This document shows positions 7,777 to 15,202 of a DNA stretch of 64,000 bases, piece by piece (the first letter of the stretch is position 1; each line of letters opens with the position of its first letter). Origin of the DNA: Myxococcus xanthus (GTDB lineage: Bacteria; Myxococcota; Myxococcia; Myxococcales; Myxococcaceae); NCBI RefSeq assembly GCF_900106535.1, contig NZ_FNOH01000001.1, positions 558,001-622,000 on the forward strand, in the 5' to 3' direction. The position numbers and the translations under genes were made by a program. Under the pieces are notes generated by a model. It was not told the origin of the DNA, made no database searches, and saw only the letters and a list, made by a program, of their open reading frames with translations.

Positions 7777-8612
7777 CGTCCCCGCTGCACACCACCCGCC
7801 GCGCCTTCACGTGGATGTTGGGCACCGCGCTCGTGGGAGGCGCGTCCGCGTGTGGTCTCTCCGGCACGGGAGGCCGCGGCGTCATCTTCCGCATGGGCCT
7901 GCGCACCGCGAAGGCACCCGGGGAGGAATCGCCCGGCGAGTTCACCACCGACACGGGCTGGCGCATCCGCCTTTCGTCCGGGGTGATGGTGCTGGGGCCC
8001 ATCTACATCTTCGAGAATGCCTCGCCGCTGGAGCCCACGGCCTCGGCGCCGCGCGTCCTGCAACGGCTGGGACAGTGGTTGCTGCCCACCGCGCACGCCC
8101 ACGACGGGCACTTCTTCTCCGGCGGCACGGTGCTGGGCGAGTGGGACCGTGAGGTGGTGTTCGACCTGCTGGAGGAGGCGGGCGAGGTGCGGGAGCTGGG
8201 GCGCTCGCCGGGCATCGCCGGGCTGGCGCGCTCCTTCTCGCTGCTGCTCCAGCCGCCGTCCCGGGCCCTGGGCGCGGAAGGGGCGGCGCTGGGAGGCCGG
8301 TCGATGATTCTGGAAGGAACCGCCTCCCGGCAGGAGACGCACGTCCCGTTCCGGATGGCCCTGGACTTCCCTCCGCCCGTCGAGCTGCAACGCGTGGACT
8401 TCGTGCCCATCGCGGCGGAGCTCGATGAGGGCGGCCGCTTCGTCGTGGAGGTGCAGCCCCACCGCTGGTTCGATGGCGCGCACTTCGACCGCGTGACGGT
8501 GCCCGAGGGCGGCGGGGTGGTGGACCTGACGCCCGACACGCAGGTGTACCGGGCGCTGACGCTCAACGTGCGCCGCTACACGGCCTTCGCCGGGACGTGG
8601 GAGCCCGCCTGA
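7773..8612 (+). CDS. Tat-type lipoprotein coupled to the TonB receptor
   Basis: A 279-residue exported protein. Its signal peptide has twin arginines (TTRRAFTWML) and a lipobox-like GASAC with Cys27, suggesting Tat export of a folded, perhaps metal-loaded, lipoprotein. It contains a His-rich patch AHAHDGHFF near residue 110. It is a distant paralogue of the lipoprotein at 4142-5029, sharing GWRIRL, LEGTASRQ, FRMALDFP and EVQPHRWFDG. It starts in an ATGA overlap with the receptor stop and has GGAGG upstream, so it is the second gene of the receptor operon. It converges on the next gene with only 7 bp between the stops. Ligand binding at the cell surface is the likely role, inferred from context. 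Confidence 0.75.
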   Translation: MTSPLHTTRRAFTWMLGTALVGGASACGLSGTGGRGVIFRMGLRTAKAPGEESPGEFTTDTGWRIRLSSGVMVLGPIYIFENASPLEPTASAPRVLQRLGQWLLPTAHAHDGHFFSGGTVLGEWDREVVFDLLEEAGEVRELGRSPGIAGLARSFSLLLQPPSRALGAEGAALGGRSMILEGTASRQETHVPFRMALDFPPPVELQRVDFVPIAAELDEGGRFVVEVQPHRWFDGAHFDRVTVPEGGGVVDLTPDTQVYRALTLNVRRYTAFAGTWEPA

Positions 8613-8619
8613 CGCGTGT

Positions 8620-9867
8620 TCAGCGCGAACCCTGCGGCACGGGCGTGGCGCCCTGGCTGGCGCCGCGCACCACCACCAGCCAGACGAGCGACACGCCCAT
8701 CCACGCCGCGCACAACGCGGTCCAGCTCTGCGGCGCGGAGGCGTGTATCAGCCACCATGTCACCGCTGCCCCCATGGCGAGCACCCGCCCCAGCTCCAGC
8801 GGAAGGCTCCAGCGCCGTGACTCCAGCATCCCGCTCCACGCGGTGGCCATGGCCCAGAAGAGCAGGCTGAGCACCAGCTTCTGCCAGCCGGACAGCGGCG
8901 AGGCGTGGTGGCTCACCAGCAGCATGAAGGGCATCGCCGCCAGCAACTGGAACACGAGGTAGCCCCGGGCGCCGGGTAGCTCGGTGGACTGGAACTTCAG
9001 CTCCACGCCGTCCTTTTGCCAGCCCACGGAGGCGCGCGGCGGCAGGTCCGCGGGCCGCCAGCCGGTGGGCATCACCCAGATGCGCAGCCGGTCCCAGTGG
9101 CTCTTGGTGGCCACCGCGTCGCTGACCAGCTTCCCCCATGCCTGGAAGTTGATGACGGTGGGGTCCCAGGTGTTGGGCGGGGAGGTGAGGCCGTAGGAGC
9201 ACGCCTCCTTCTCCTCCTCGAAGGTGCCGAACAGCTTGTCCCAGATGATGAGGAAGCCCGCGTAGTTCTTGTCGATGTAGACGTCATTGCGCGCGTGGTG
9301 GACGCGGTGGTGCGACGGCGTGTTGAGCCAGGACTCAATCCACCGGGGCATCTTCGGGATGACGCGCGTGTGGGGGATGAACTGGAGCACCAGGTGGAAG
9401 GCCACCATGGCCAGCACGGCCTCGGGCGGGAAGCCCACCAGCACCAGCGGCCAGTAGAAAAGGAACGAGAAGAGGCGCTGCGTCACGCTCGCGCGCAGGG
9501 CCACCGCGTAGTTGAGTTCCTCGGTGGAGTGGTGCGGCGAATGGGCGGCCCAGCCGATGTTGGTGCGGTGCCCGAAGCGATGGAACCAGTAGAAGAGGAA
9601 GTCCACGCCCAGGAAGAGCGCCACCAGCTCCAGCGGCGAGGACGCACCCAACTGCCAGGGCGCGAACTGCCCCAGTTGGATGAAGAGCGGGAGCACCAGC
9701 AGCGCCACCGCCACGTTGACGCACTGGTTGAGCACCGCGGTGCCCATGCTCGCGATGGAGTCCTGGAAGGCGTAGTACCCGTTGCGCCGGATGACGCAGT
9801 AAGCGAATTCCCCCAGCGCCAGGACGATGACGAAGGGCGTGGCCACGGCGTAGACGTTGATGCTCAT
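8620..9867 (-). CDS. Sterol desaturase / fatty acid hydroxylase family membrane protein
   Basis: A 415-residue integral membrane di-iron oxygenase-type protein. The histidine clusters of the superfamily are present: HRFGH (96-100), HSPHH (109-113) and HRVHHARN (about 189-196), with several hydrophobic segments before, between and after them. Members hydroxylate or desaturate lipids; the layout resembles the alkylglycerol monooxygenase-like branch more than C-4 sterol oxidases. The C-terminal third adds four more hydrophobic segments. The gene is divergent from a Crp/Fnr regulator, with a 65-bp gap holding two overlapping inverted repeats, so that regulator probably controls it. Substrate is unknown. 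Confidence 0.85.
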   Translation of the reverse strand: MSINVYAVATPFVIVLALGEFAYCVIRRNGYYAFQDSIASMGTAVLNQCVNVAVALLVLPLFIQLGQFAPWQLGASSPLELVALFLGVDFLFYWFHRFGHRTNIGWAAHSPHHSTEELNYAVALRASVTQRLFSFLFYWPLVLVGFPPEAVLAMVAFHLVLQFIPHTRVIPKMPRWIESWLNTPSHHRVHHARNDVYIDKNYAGFLIIWDKLFGTFEEEKEACSYGLTSPPNTWDPTVINFQAWGKLVSDAVATKSHWDRLRIWVMPTGWRPADLPPRASVGWQKDGVELKFQSTELPGARGYLVFQLLAAMPFMLLVSHHASPLSGWQKLVLSLLFWAMATAWSGMLESRRWSLPLELGRVLAMGAAVTWWLIHASAPQSWTALCAAWMGVSLVWLVVVRGASQGATPVPQGSR

Positions 9868-9900
9868 GCCGCCGGTGTATGGCGCCCGGAGGAAGGCCGC

Positions 9901-9923
9901 CTTAACCTGGGTTAAGCCCAGGT
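9901..9923. promoter_or_regulatory. Overlapping inverted repeats between divergent genes
   Basis: CTTAACC-TG-GGTTAAG (9901-9916) overlaps ACCTGGG-TTAAG-CCCAGGT (9905-9923). Both have perfect arms and lie in the 65 bp between the desaturase-like gene and the Crp/Fnr gene. They are a candidate operator with two mutually exclusive pairings. Confidence 0.5.
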
Positions 9924-9932
9924 GCCTTCCGC

Positions 9933-10520
9933 TTGAGATACCCGAAGCTCTTCGAGCACATCACCGCGCTCGCGCCGCTTCCCGCCAGCGAATGGCTGAA
10001 GGCGGAAGCGTTGGCGCGGGAGCAGGCGCTGGACAAGCGGGCGCTCTTCCTGCGGCCGGGCGACTCCGCGGACCGCTTCGGGCTGGTGCTCCAGGGCGTC
10101 TTCCGCGCGGTGCGCGTCTCCGCTCGGGGCGAGGAGTCCATCAAGGCCTTCCGCGCCGAAGGTGAGTTCATTGGCGCCTACGCGGAGATGTTGCAGGGTC
10201 AACCCTCCATGACGGCCATCGAGGCGCTGGAGCCGGGCCGCGTGCTGGCATTCCAGGCGCATGACCTTCAATCGCTGGAGGCCAGCCATCCCTGCTGGGC
10301 CCAGCTCGCCCGGCGGGTGGCGGAGCGTCACTACATCCTGAAGGAGCGCCGCGAGCAGGAGTTCCTCGACCTGTCCGCGGAGGAGCGCCTGGAGCGCTTC
10401 TGGCAGGAACATCCCCACCTGCACGGGCGTGTCCCTCAGCGGGACGTCGCGGCCTACCTGGGGATCACCGAGGTGGCCTTGAGCCGCATCGTGTCACGCC
10501 GCCGCAAGCGGGCGGAGTGA
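9933..10520 (+). CDS. Crp/Fnr-family transcriptional regulator
   Basis: A 195-residue regulator with an N-terminal cyclic-nucleotide-binding-like beta-barrel (GDSADRFGLVLQGVFRAVRV, FIGAYAEMLQG, then EALEPGRVLAF). The C-terminal winged helix has a recognition region VPQRDVAAYLGITEVALSRI. The Cys residues of Fnr are absent, and the canonical Crp cAMP-binding Arg-Ser is not evident, so the effector is unknown. The start is TTG at 9933, and its 5' end is close to the inverted repeats at 9901-9923. It is divergent from the desaturase-like gene, which is the probable target, and an MFS transporter gene follows 43 bp downstream. Confidence 0.88.
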   Translation: MRYPKLFEHITALAPLPASEWLKAEALAREQALDKRALFLRPGDSADRFGLVLQGVFRAVRVSARGEESIKAFRAEGEFIGAYAEMLQGQPSMTAIEALEPGRVLAFQAHDLQSLEASHPCWAQLARRVAERHYILKERREQEFLDLSAEERLERFWQEHPHLHGRVPQRDVAAYLGITEVALSRIVSRRRKRAE

Positions 10521-10563
10521 GCGCGGCTGCGCGGTCCATGGTTTCATCGAACACCGACCCGCC

Positions 10564-11880
10564 ATGTCCTCCCTTCCAGCCTCGCAGGACCTTCCGCAGC
10601 GGCCATTGACCCGTGACGACGCCCGGACGCTCACGCTGGCGGCGCTGGGGGGCGCGCTGGAGTTCTACGACTTCATCATCTTCGTCTTCTTCACCAAGGT
10701 CATCGGCGAGCTCTTCTTCCCGCCCGATACGCCGGAGTGGCTGCGACAGCTGCAGGCCTTCGGACTGTTCGCCGCAGGCTACCTGGCGCGCCCGCTGGGC
10801 GGCATCGTCATGGCCCACTTCGGAGACCGGGCGGGCCGCAAGCGCATGTTCACGTTGAGCGTGTTCATGATGTCGGTGCCCACGCTGCTGATTGGCCTGC
10901 TACCCACCTATGAGACCGCGGGCTACGCGGCGCCCCTGGCGCTGCTCCTGCTTCGCGCGGTGCAGGGCGCGGCGGTGGGCGGTGAAGTCCCGGGGGCCTG
11001 GGTCTTCGTGTCGGAGCACGTGCCCACGCGCAGGGTGGGGCTGGCGTGCGGAACGCTCACCGCGGGCCTCACGTTCGGAATCCTGCTGGGCTCGCTGGTG
11101 GCCACGGCGGTGAACTCACTGCTGGGCCCCGAGCAGGTGAACGCCTACGGCTGGCGAGCCCCCTTCCTCATCGGCGGCGTGTTCGGCTTCCTGGCAGTGT
11201 TCCTGCGCCGCTGGCTGGCGGAGACGCCCGTCTTCGAGGAGCTGCGGCGGCGCAAGGCGCTGGTGCGGGAGCTGCCGCTCAAAGCCGTGTTGCGAGGCCA
11301 CGGTGGCACCGTGGTGATGTCCATGCTGCTCACCTGGGTGCTCACCGCCGGCATCGTGGTGGTCATCCTGATGACGCCCACGTTGATGCAGACCCTGCAC
11401 GCAATCACCGCCACGCAAGCGCTGGTCGCCAGCAGCGTGGCCACGCTGAGCCTCACGTTCGGCTGCGTGGCGTATGGCCTGCTCGCGGACCGCGTGGGCG
11501 TGGGGCCGTCGCTGGGGCTGGGCTGTGCGTTGATGCTCTCGGCGACGTATGCGCTGTACCTGGGCGCGTCGTCGCCGGAGGCGCTGGTGCCGCTGTCCGC
11601 GCTGGCGGGCTTCTGCGTCGGCGTGGTGGGCGTGGTCCCCACCAGCATCGTGCGCGCCTTCCCCGCGGCGGTGCGCTTCTCGGGGCTCTCCTTCTCGTAC
11701 AACATGGCCTACGCCATCTTCGGCGGGCTCACCCCGTTGGTCGTCACCTTGATGATGAAGGCGTCGCCCCTGGCGCCCGCGCACTACGTGGCGGCGGTGA
11801 GTGTCATGGGCGTGGGGATTGCGCTGCACCTGCTGCGCGCGGGGCGGGGAGCGGCGCTGCACCCCGCCACCGAGCGCTGA
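10564..11880 (+). CDS. MFS transporter, metabolite:H+ symporter type
   Basis: A 438-residue inner-membrane protein with about 12 hydrophobic segments. The N-terminal LGGALEFYDFIIFVFF is typical of the metabolite:H+ symporter branch (ProP/KgtP/citrate type). The MFS loop motif FGDRAGRKRMF is present between helices 2 and 3, and GALLLRAVQG-type sequence in helix 4. Substrates of this branch are organic acids, osmolytes or sugars, and none can be assigned here. The stop abuts that of the convergent lipoprotein gene at 11882. Confidence 0.87.
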   Translation: MSSLPASQDLPQRPLTRDDARTLTLAALGGALEFYDFIIFVFFTKVIGELFFPPDTPEWLRQLQAFGLFAAGYLARPLGGIVMAHFGDRAGRKRMFTLSVFMMSVPTLLIGLLPTYETAGYAAPLALLLLRAVQGAAVGGEVPGAWVFVSEHVPTRRVGLACGTLTAGLTFGILLGSLVATAVNSLLGPEQVNAYGWRAPFLIGGVFGFLAVFLRRWLAETPVFEELRRRKALVRELPLKAVLRGHGGTVVMSMLLTWVLTAGIVVVILMTPTLMQTLHAITATQALVASSVATLSLTFGCVAYGLLADRVGVGPSLGLGCALMLSATYALYLGASSPEALVPLSALAGFCVGVVGVVPTSIVRAFPAAVRFSGLSFSYNMAYAIFGGLTPLVVTLMMKASPLAPAHYVAAVSVMGVGIALHLLRAGRGAALHPATER

Positions 11881-11881
11881 C

Positions 11882-12847
11882 TCAGTAGCGTTCGAAGACG
11901 AAGGTGAACGTCTCCCGCTCCGTCGGGCCGAAGGTGAGCCGGAGGAAGCGGTCGCCGCCGGGCGCGGTGAACTTCAGCGTGTGGGTGATGGCGGGCAGGC
12001 AGACGGGCCGGGCGGGCTCCAGCGCGGTGGCGATAGCGTCCTCGCCTTCCGTCGTGTCGTGCACCGCCACCGGGATGGGGTGGTTGAGGTACAGGATGAC
12101 GGGCTCGTCCCGGCTCTCTCCCGACACGACTTCCGTGTAGCCCAGGAAGGACGTGCCGCTGGCGGGGAGCGTCAGGCCGTAGAACTCGTGGGAGGTATCC
12201 GTCGCGGGGTAGATGGTGGGGGAGGCGCTCGCGGTGACGGGCACCGGGCTCTCCAGCAGTGCGTGGGCGCAGGCGTGTTCGGTGGTGCCGTCGCGCCGGC
12301 CGGTGGTGAAGTCCAGCCGCCCATCACCGAGTCCCGCATGCGACGTGTCCACCGCGTGGCCCTCCGCGCCGCGCAGCGCGCCGAGCTCCAGGGTGTACGC
12401 CGTCTCCTCCTCCAGCGGCGGCAGGTCGGATTCGGGCCGGGGGATGGCGACCGAGAGCGTCAGGCCATCCTCGGTCCAGGTGCCCGTCAGCGTGCGAGGG
12501 GCATTGGCCGGCGTCGTCCGGTCAACGAGCGTGACATCCGCCGCCGTGGTGTCCATGGGCGTGTCGAAGGTGAGCGTGACGAGCTTGCGCACCCCGGTGG
12601 TCGTCGCATCCGCCTTGAACAGCTCCACGGGCAGGACGTTCGTCTCTCCCTCCGAGGGCGTGGAGCCGATGACCGTGGGGCCCTGGACCGAACCCGCGTC
12701 GGGCTGTGTTCCGGCATCAGGTTCGGTCCCTGCATCCGGACGGGTGCCCGCGTCCGGCGTCGGAGGGACGGGGTCGTCGTTGTCACAGCCGGCCAGAGCC
12801 AGCAGGGCGCACGTGGCGAGCAAAGTGGTGGTGGCGACGGTTCGCAT
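11882..12847 (-). CDS. HACxH-type lipoprotein with Ig-like domain
   Basis: A 321-residue lipoprotein. The signal peptide ends LALAGC with Cys21. A tether of four PDAGT/PDAGS repeats follows (about 31-53). An Ig-like domain of the SbsA/Big type comes next (about 58-180; STPSEGETNVLPVE, LVTLTFDTPMDTTAADVTL). A C-terminal domain begins with HACAH at 191-195, then HEFYGLTL 24 residues on. That C-terminal domain is shared in outline with the three lipoproteins encoded upstream. No operator box is found directly ahead of this gene; two hairpins separate it from the preceding gene, so it may be read as the distal gene of that unit. Function is unknown; surface metal binding is inferred from the conserved His/Cys set. 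Confidence 0.7.
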   Translation of the reverse strand: MRTVATTTLLATCALLALAGCDNDDPVPPTPDAGTRPDAGTEPDAGTQPDAGSVQGPTVIGSTPSEGETNVLPVELFKADATTTGVRKLVTLTFDTPMDTTAADVTLVDRTTPANAPRTLTGTWTEDGLTLSVAIPRPESDLPPLEEETAYTLELGALRGAEGHAVDTSHAGLGDGRLDFTTGRRDGTTEHACAHALLESPVPVTASASPTIYPATDTSHEFYGLTLPASGTSFLGYTEVVSGESRDEPVILYLNHPIPVAVHDTTEGEDAIATALEPARPVCLPAITHTLKFTAPGGDRFLRLTFGPTERETFTFVFERY

Positions 12848-12887
12848 CGGAGGGCCTTGGTGAGGTGGGGCGGGGAGAAGGGCCGGA

Positions 12888-12912
12888 GCGCCCCCCGAGG
12901 TGAGCGGGGCGC
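12888..12912. terminator. GC-rich hairpin in the lipoprotein intergenic gap
   Basis: GCGCCCC (12888-12894) pairs with GGGGCGC (12906-12912) around an 11-base loop, between two HACxH genes read leftward. No T-run follows. It could act as an attenuator or stabilise an mRNA end. Confidence 0.35.
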
Positions 12913-12941
12913 CCCGGTGGAGGGGCTGCGGTGATGCCCAG

Positions 12942-12958
12942 GTCACCCCGTGGGTGAC
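12942..12958. terminator. Hairpin just after the stop of the 12962-13663 gene
   Basis: GTCACCC-CGT-GGGTGAC begins 3 bases beyond the stop codon on the leftward strand. The 7-bp stem has no obvious T-run. Confidence 0.4.
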
Positions 12959-12961
12959 GGG

Positions 12962-13663
12962 CTAGCAGTTGAAGATGGCGGGGTTGGTGTCGTCGCAGTC
13001 GAAGCGTTGGGTGACGTAGCCCGCGGGCGCCTCACACGCGAAGCGGTAGAGCGGGCTGTTGGCGCCGTAGCCATCTCCGTCCGCGTCCCGGTAGTAGCGG
13101 CCGCGGTTGTCATACAGGTACTCGGGCACCATGCCGACCGAGGTGGTGGGCGCGGTGATGTTCAGCTCGTAGGTGTGGCCGACCGTGAGGTCGAACACCC
13201 GTGCGTGGTGCAGCGTGCAGGTGTCCTCGGTGATGCCGTTGGTGCTGACCAGCGCGGTCAGCGTGACGTTGGGCGTGACGCTCTTGTCCACGGCGGTGAT
13301 GGTGACGTTCTGCGTGGCGTAGAACGCGACGGACTCCACGGTGGAGCCCGCCGAGGCCCTGGCCACGGGGATGTACGTCACCTTGCCCGTGCCGCTGCCG
13401 GACAGCGTCACGGTGTAGTGCTTGTGCTGAGTGCTGATGTCGGGCGCCCCCGTGACGCCATTCACGTTCACGTTGTCGCCAGGGTTGGACGCATGGGCGC
13501 ACGCGTGCGTCGTCATGGCCGTGTTGTCCACGCTGGCGCAGGTGGCCTCCAGGGGCTGCTCCTGCTCCGACGTGAAGTCCTGCCCTGTGTCGTCCATGGG
13601 GCCGCAGGCGGCCAGCACCAGGCCGAGGAATGCACTGCAAAGGGGCCGCTGGGTCAGCTTCAT
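12962..13663 (-). CDS. HACxH-type small lipoprotein
   Basis: A 233-residue lipoprotein with signal peptide ending VLAAC (Cys20) and an acidic linker. The family signature HACAH lies at 53-57, followed 22 residues later by HKHYTVTL. The middle part is Thr/Val-rich beta-sandwich-like sequence. The C-terminus contains DADGDGYGANSP and FDCDDTNPAIFNC, resembling a small Asp-rich calcium-binding turn of the MopE/thrombospondin-3 type. The ATG at 13663 follows AAGGAAG. A perfect TGCAA-TTTAA-TTGCA palindrome lies 70 bp upstream. Related in outline to its three neighbours; identity is low outside the His/Cys/Tyr positions. Function is inferred as surface ligand or metal binding, unproven. Confidence 0.7.
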   Translation of the reverse strand: MKLTQRPLCSAFLGLVLAACGPMDDTGQDFTSEQEQPLEATCASVDNTAMTTHACAHASNPGDNVNVNGVTGAPDISTQHKHYTVTLSGSGTGKVTYIPVARASAGSTVESVAFYATQNVTITAVDKSVTPNVTLTALVSTNGITEDTCTLHHARVFDLTVGHTYELNITAPTTSVGMVPEYLYDNRGRYYRDADGDGYGANSPLYRFACEAPAGYVTQRFDCDDTNPAIFNC

Positions 13664-13733
13664 GATGAGGCTTCCTTTCGTGAGCCGGGCCCCGCAAGTC
13701 GCGGGCACCGGCAGTCTCCATCCATGATGCAAA

Positions 13734-13748
13734 TGCAATTTAATTGCA
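13734..13748. promoter_or_regulatory. TGCAA-N5-TTGCA operator, site 3
   Basis: TGCAA-TTTAA-TTGCA has perfect arms and is the best copy of the motif. It lies 70 bp upstream of the lipoprotein start at 13663 and just beyond the stop of the preceding lipoprotein gene. Confidence 0.65.
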
Positions 13749-13780
13749 ATAATGCGGGAGGTCGGTTCGTCCCGGATGGG

Positions 13781-14428
13781 TTACTGCACGTGCTCGATGA
13801 CCATGTTGAGTTCGGGCAGTGACGTGGGGCCGAGCTGGAGCGTGTACTGGACGCGGTCCGTCAGTTCGTAGCCGACCATGTGCTTCAGACCGTCACAGAA
13901 GCCGCCGGTGGCCTGGGCGCCGGCCTGGGGCACGGTGGTGCTGATGGCCGTCTCGGTGAGGGTGACGGGCACGTCCGGGCTGCTCAGGTAGACGACGAAG
14001 TTGCCGGTGGCGAAGGCCTTGTAGCTGAACGTCCCCACGTACTGGCTGTTCTCCGGGAGGAGCTTCACCGTGTAGTAGGTGTGGAAGTCGTCCACGCGGG
14101 GATGACGGGCGGTGGTGGCGTTGACGGTGACGAAGGGACCGTTCGTCACGTGCCAGCATGCGTGCTCGCCGTCGTCACCGAAGTCGAAGCCGTCGCCAGG
14201 GACGTGGTTCGGGTCCGGCACGCAGGCCAGGCCATCATCGGCGGCCACATAACCCTTGTTGCAGTGGCACCAGTCGCCCGAGGGCTCCCGGTGGATGTGG
14301 CCGTTGGGCTCGCAGGAGTCGCCGGGCTCGATGGGGGCGGGGTCGTCGTCACCACCACAGGCGACGGCCGCCGCGGCACACGCGGTCAGGAAGAGGACTC
14401 GGAGGGTCGGGCGCATGAGGTGCTTCAT
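13781..14428 (-). CDS. HACxH-type small lipoprotein with Cys-rich module
   Basis: A 215-residue lipoprotein with signal peptide ending AAVAC (Cys24) and an acidic spacer. A short module with four cysteines follows (about 38-70; SCEPNGHIHREPS, WCHCNKGY, GLAC), resembling a minimal EGF-like fold and itself rich in His. The shared domain then starts with HACWH at 89-93 and has HTYYTVKL 22 residues later. The first block closely matches the next gene upstream (GPFVTV here, GPFEPV there). The ATG at 14428 follows AGGAAA. A TGCAA-CTAAG-GTGCA box lies only 20 bp upstream, where it would overlap the transcription start or leader. Ligand is unknown. Confidence 0.7.
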   Translation of the reverse strand: MKHLMRPTLRVLFLTACAAAAVACGGDDDPAPIEPGDSCEPNGHIHREPSGDWCHCNKGYVAADDGLACVPDPNHVPGDGFDFGDDGEHACWHVTNGPFVTVNATTARHPRVDDFHTYYTVKLLPENSQYVGTFSYKAFATGNFVVYLSSPDVPVTLTETAISTTVPQAGAQATGGFCDGLKHMVGYELTDRVQYTLQLGPTSLPELNMVIEHVQ

Positions 14429-14448
14429 ATGTGTTTCCTGGATTCAAA

Positions 14449-14463
14449 TGCAACTAAGGTGCA
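14449..14463. promoter_or_regulatory. TGCAA-N5-GTGCA operator, site 4
   Basis: TGCAA-CTAAG-GTGCA lies 20 bp upstream of the lipoprotein ATG at 14428. One arm position deviates from the consensus. Confidence 0.55.
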
Positions 14464-14486
14464 ATTGTTCCAGAGTGTGCACGGAC

Positions 14487-14529
14487 GAAGGCCCACGGCG
14501 GGAGGAGGAAGCTCCCTCCGTGGGCCTTC
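14487..14529 (-). terminator. Long stem-loop after the 14550-15155 gene
   Basis: GAAGGCCCACGG (14487-14498) pairs perfectly with CCGTGGGCCTTC (14518-14529), a 12-bp stem starting 20 bp beyond the stop of the leftward lipoprotein gene. The loop contains further GGAGG/CTCC pairing. It separates that transcript from the next box-controlled gene. Confidence 0.65.
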
Positions 14530-14549
14530 AAGACGCTCCGCGGGTCAGG

Positions 14550-15155
14550 TCAGTGGTGGTGACCCGCCTCCTCGACGATGAGGGTGAAGGCGGCGTTGGA
14601 GGGGAGGATGGAGCGGAACTCCAGGTGGTACTCGGTGTCGGCCTCGAGGTCCGCGATGTAGGCCGTCTTCAGGCTGGAGCAGACCTCGGTGGGGACGGTG
14701 TAGCGGCACTCGCGCGCCACCTCGGTGCCGGTGGCGGCCTCGAAGATGCGCAGGCCACGCTGACGCGACAGGATGAAGGCGAACTCACCCGACTCGTCCG
14801 GGAGGAACGAGACGCGGCCGGCGTAGTTGAACGGCGAGCGCTGCGGCAGGGTGACCTGGTAGGCGGTGTGGGCCTGGCTGACATCCACCAGGACGGGCGC
14901 GCCCAGGGCGGCGGCGGTGACGGGCTCGAAGGGGCCGTATTCGGCGTGGTAGCACGCGTGCTCCACGACGTGCTCCAGCTCCTCGGGCTCCTCGCAGGCG
15001 GGGAGCATGCTGAACAGGGCATCCTCGCTGCTCTCCAGCTCGGCGGCTTCGGGAGCCACGGGGGACTCCTCCTCGACGGCGGTGCCGCAGCCGACGAGCA
15101 GGACGGCCACGCTGGTGGCGAGCAGGGACTGCTTGAAGGGGAACTCCAGCTTCAT
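14550..15155 (-). CDS. HACxH-type small lipoprotein
   Basis: A 201-residue lipoprotein: signal peptide ending VLLVGC (Cys23), then a Glu-rich spacer, then HACYH at 66-70 and HTAYQVTL 25 residues later. Two further cysteines sit in the C-terminal half (REC and TEVC), and the protein ends in three histidines. It is the closest relative of the next gene downstream. The ATG at 15155 has AAGGAG upstream. It lies 47 bp after the gene at 15203-15859 and is probably cotranscribed with it from a promoter near the operator at 15957. A strong hairpin follows the stop. The His-tail and HACxH motif suggest metal binding at the cell surface, by inference. Confidence 0.7.
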   Translation of the reverse strand: MKLEFPFKQSLLATSVAVLLVGCGTAVEEESPVAPEAAELESSEDALFSMLPACEEPEELEHVVEHACYHAEYGPFEPVTAAALGAPVLVDVSQAHTAYQVTLPQRSPFNYAGRVSFLPDESGEFAFILSRQRGLRIFEAATGTEVARECRYTVPTEVCSSLKTAYIADLEADTEYHLEFRSILPSNAAFTLIVEEAGHHH

Positions 15156-15202
15156 GGTGGTTGCTCCTTGGAGGGGTACTGCGGGGTGACAGGGGTGTGT
15201 GT

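Noticed and set aside
8620..11880. Including the desaturase-like, Crp/Fnr and MFS genes in the putative acquisition system
   Set aside because: They lack the TGCAA boxes, have their own divergent operator and show no ligand-binding resemblance; they look like an unrelated block.
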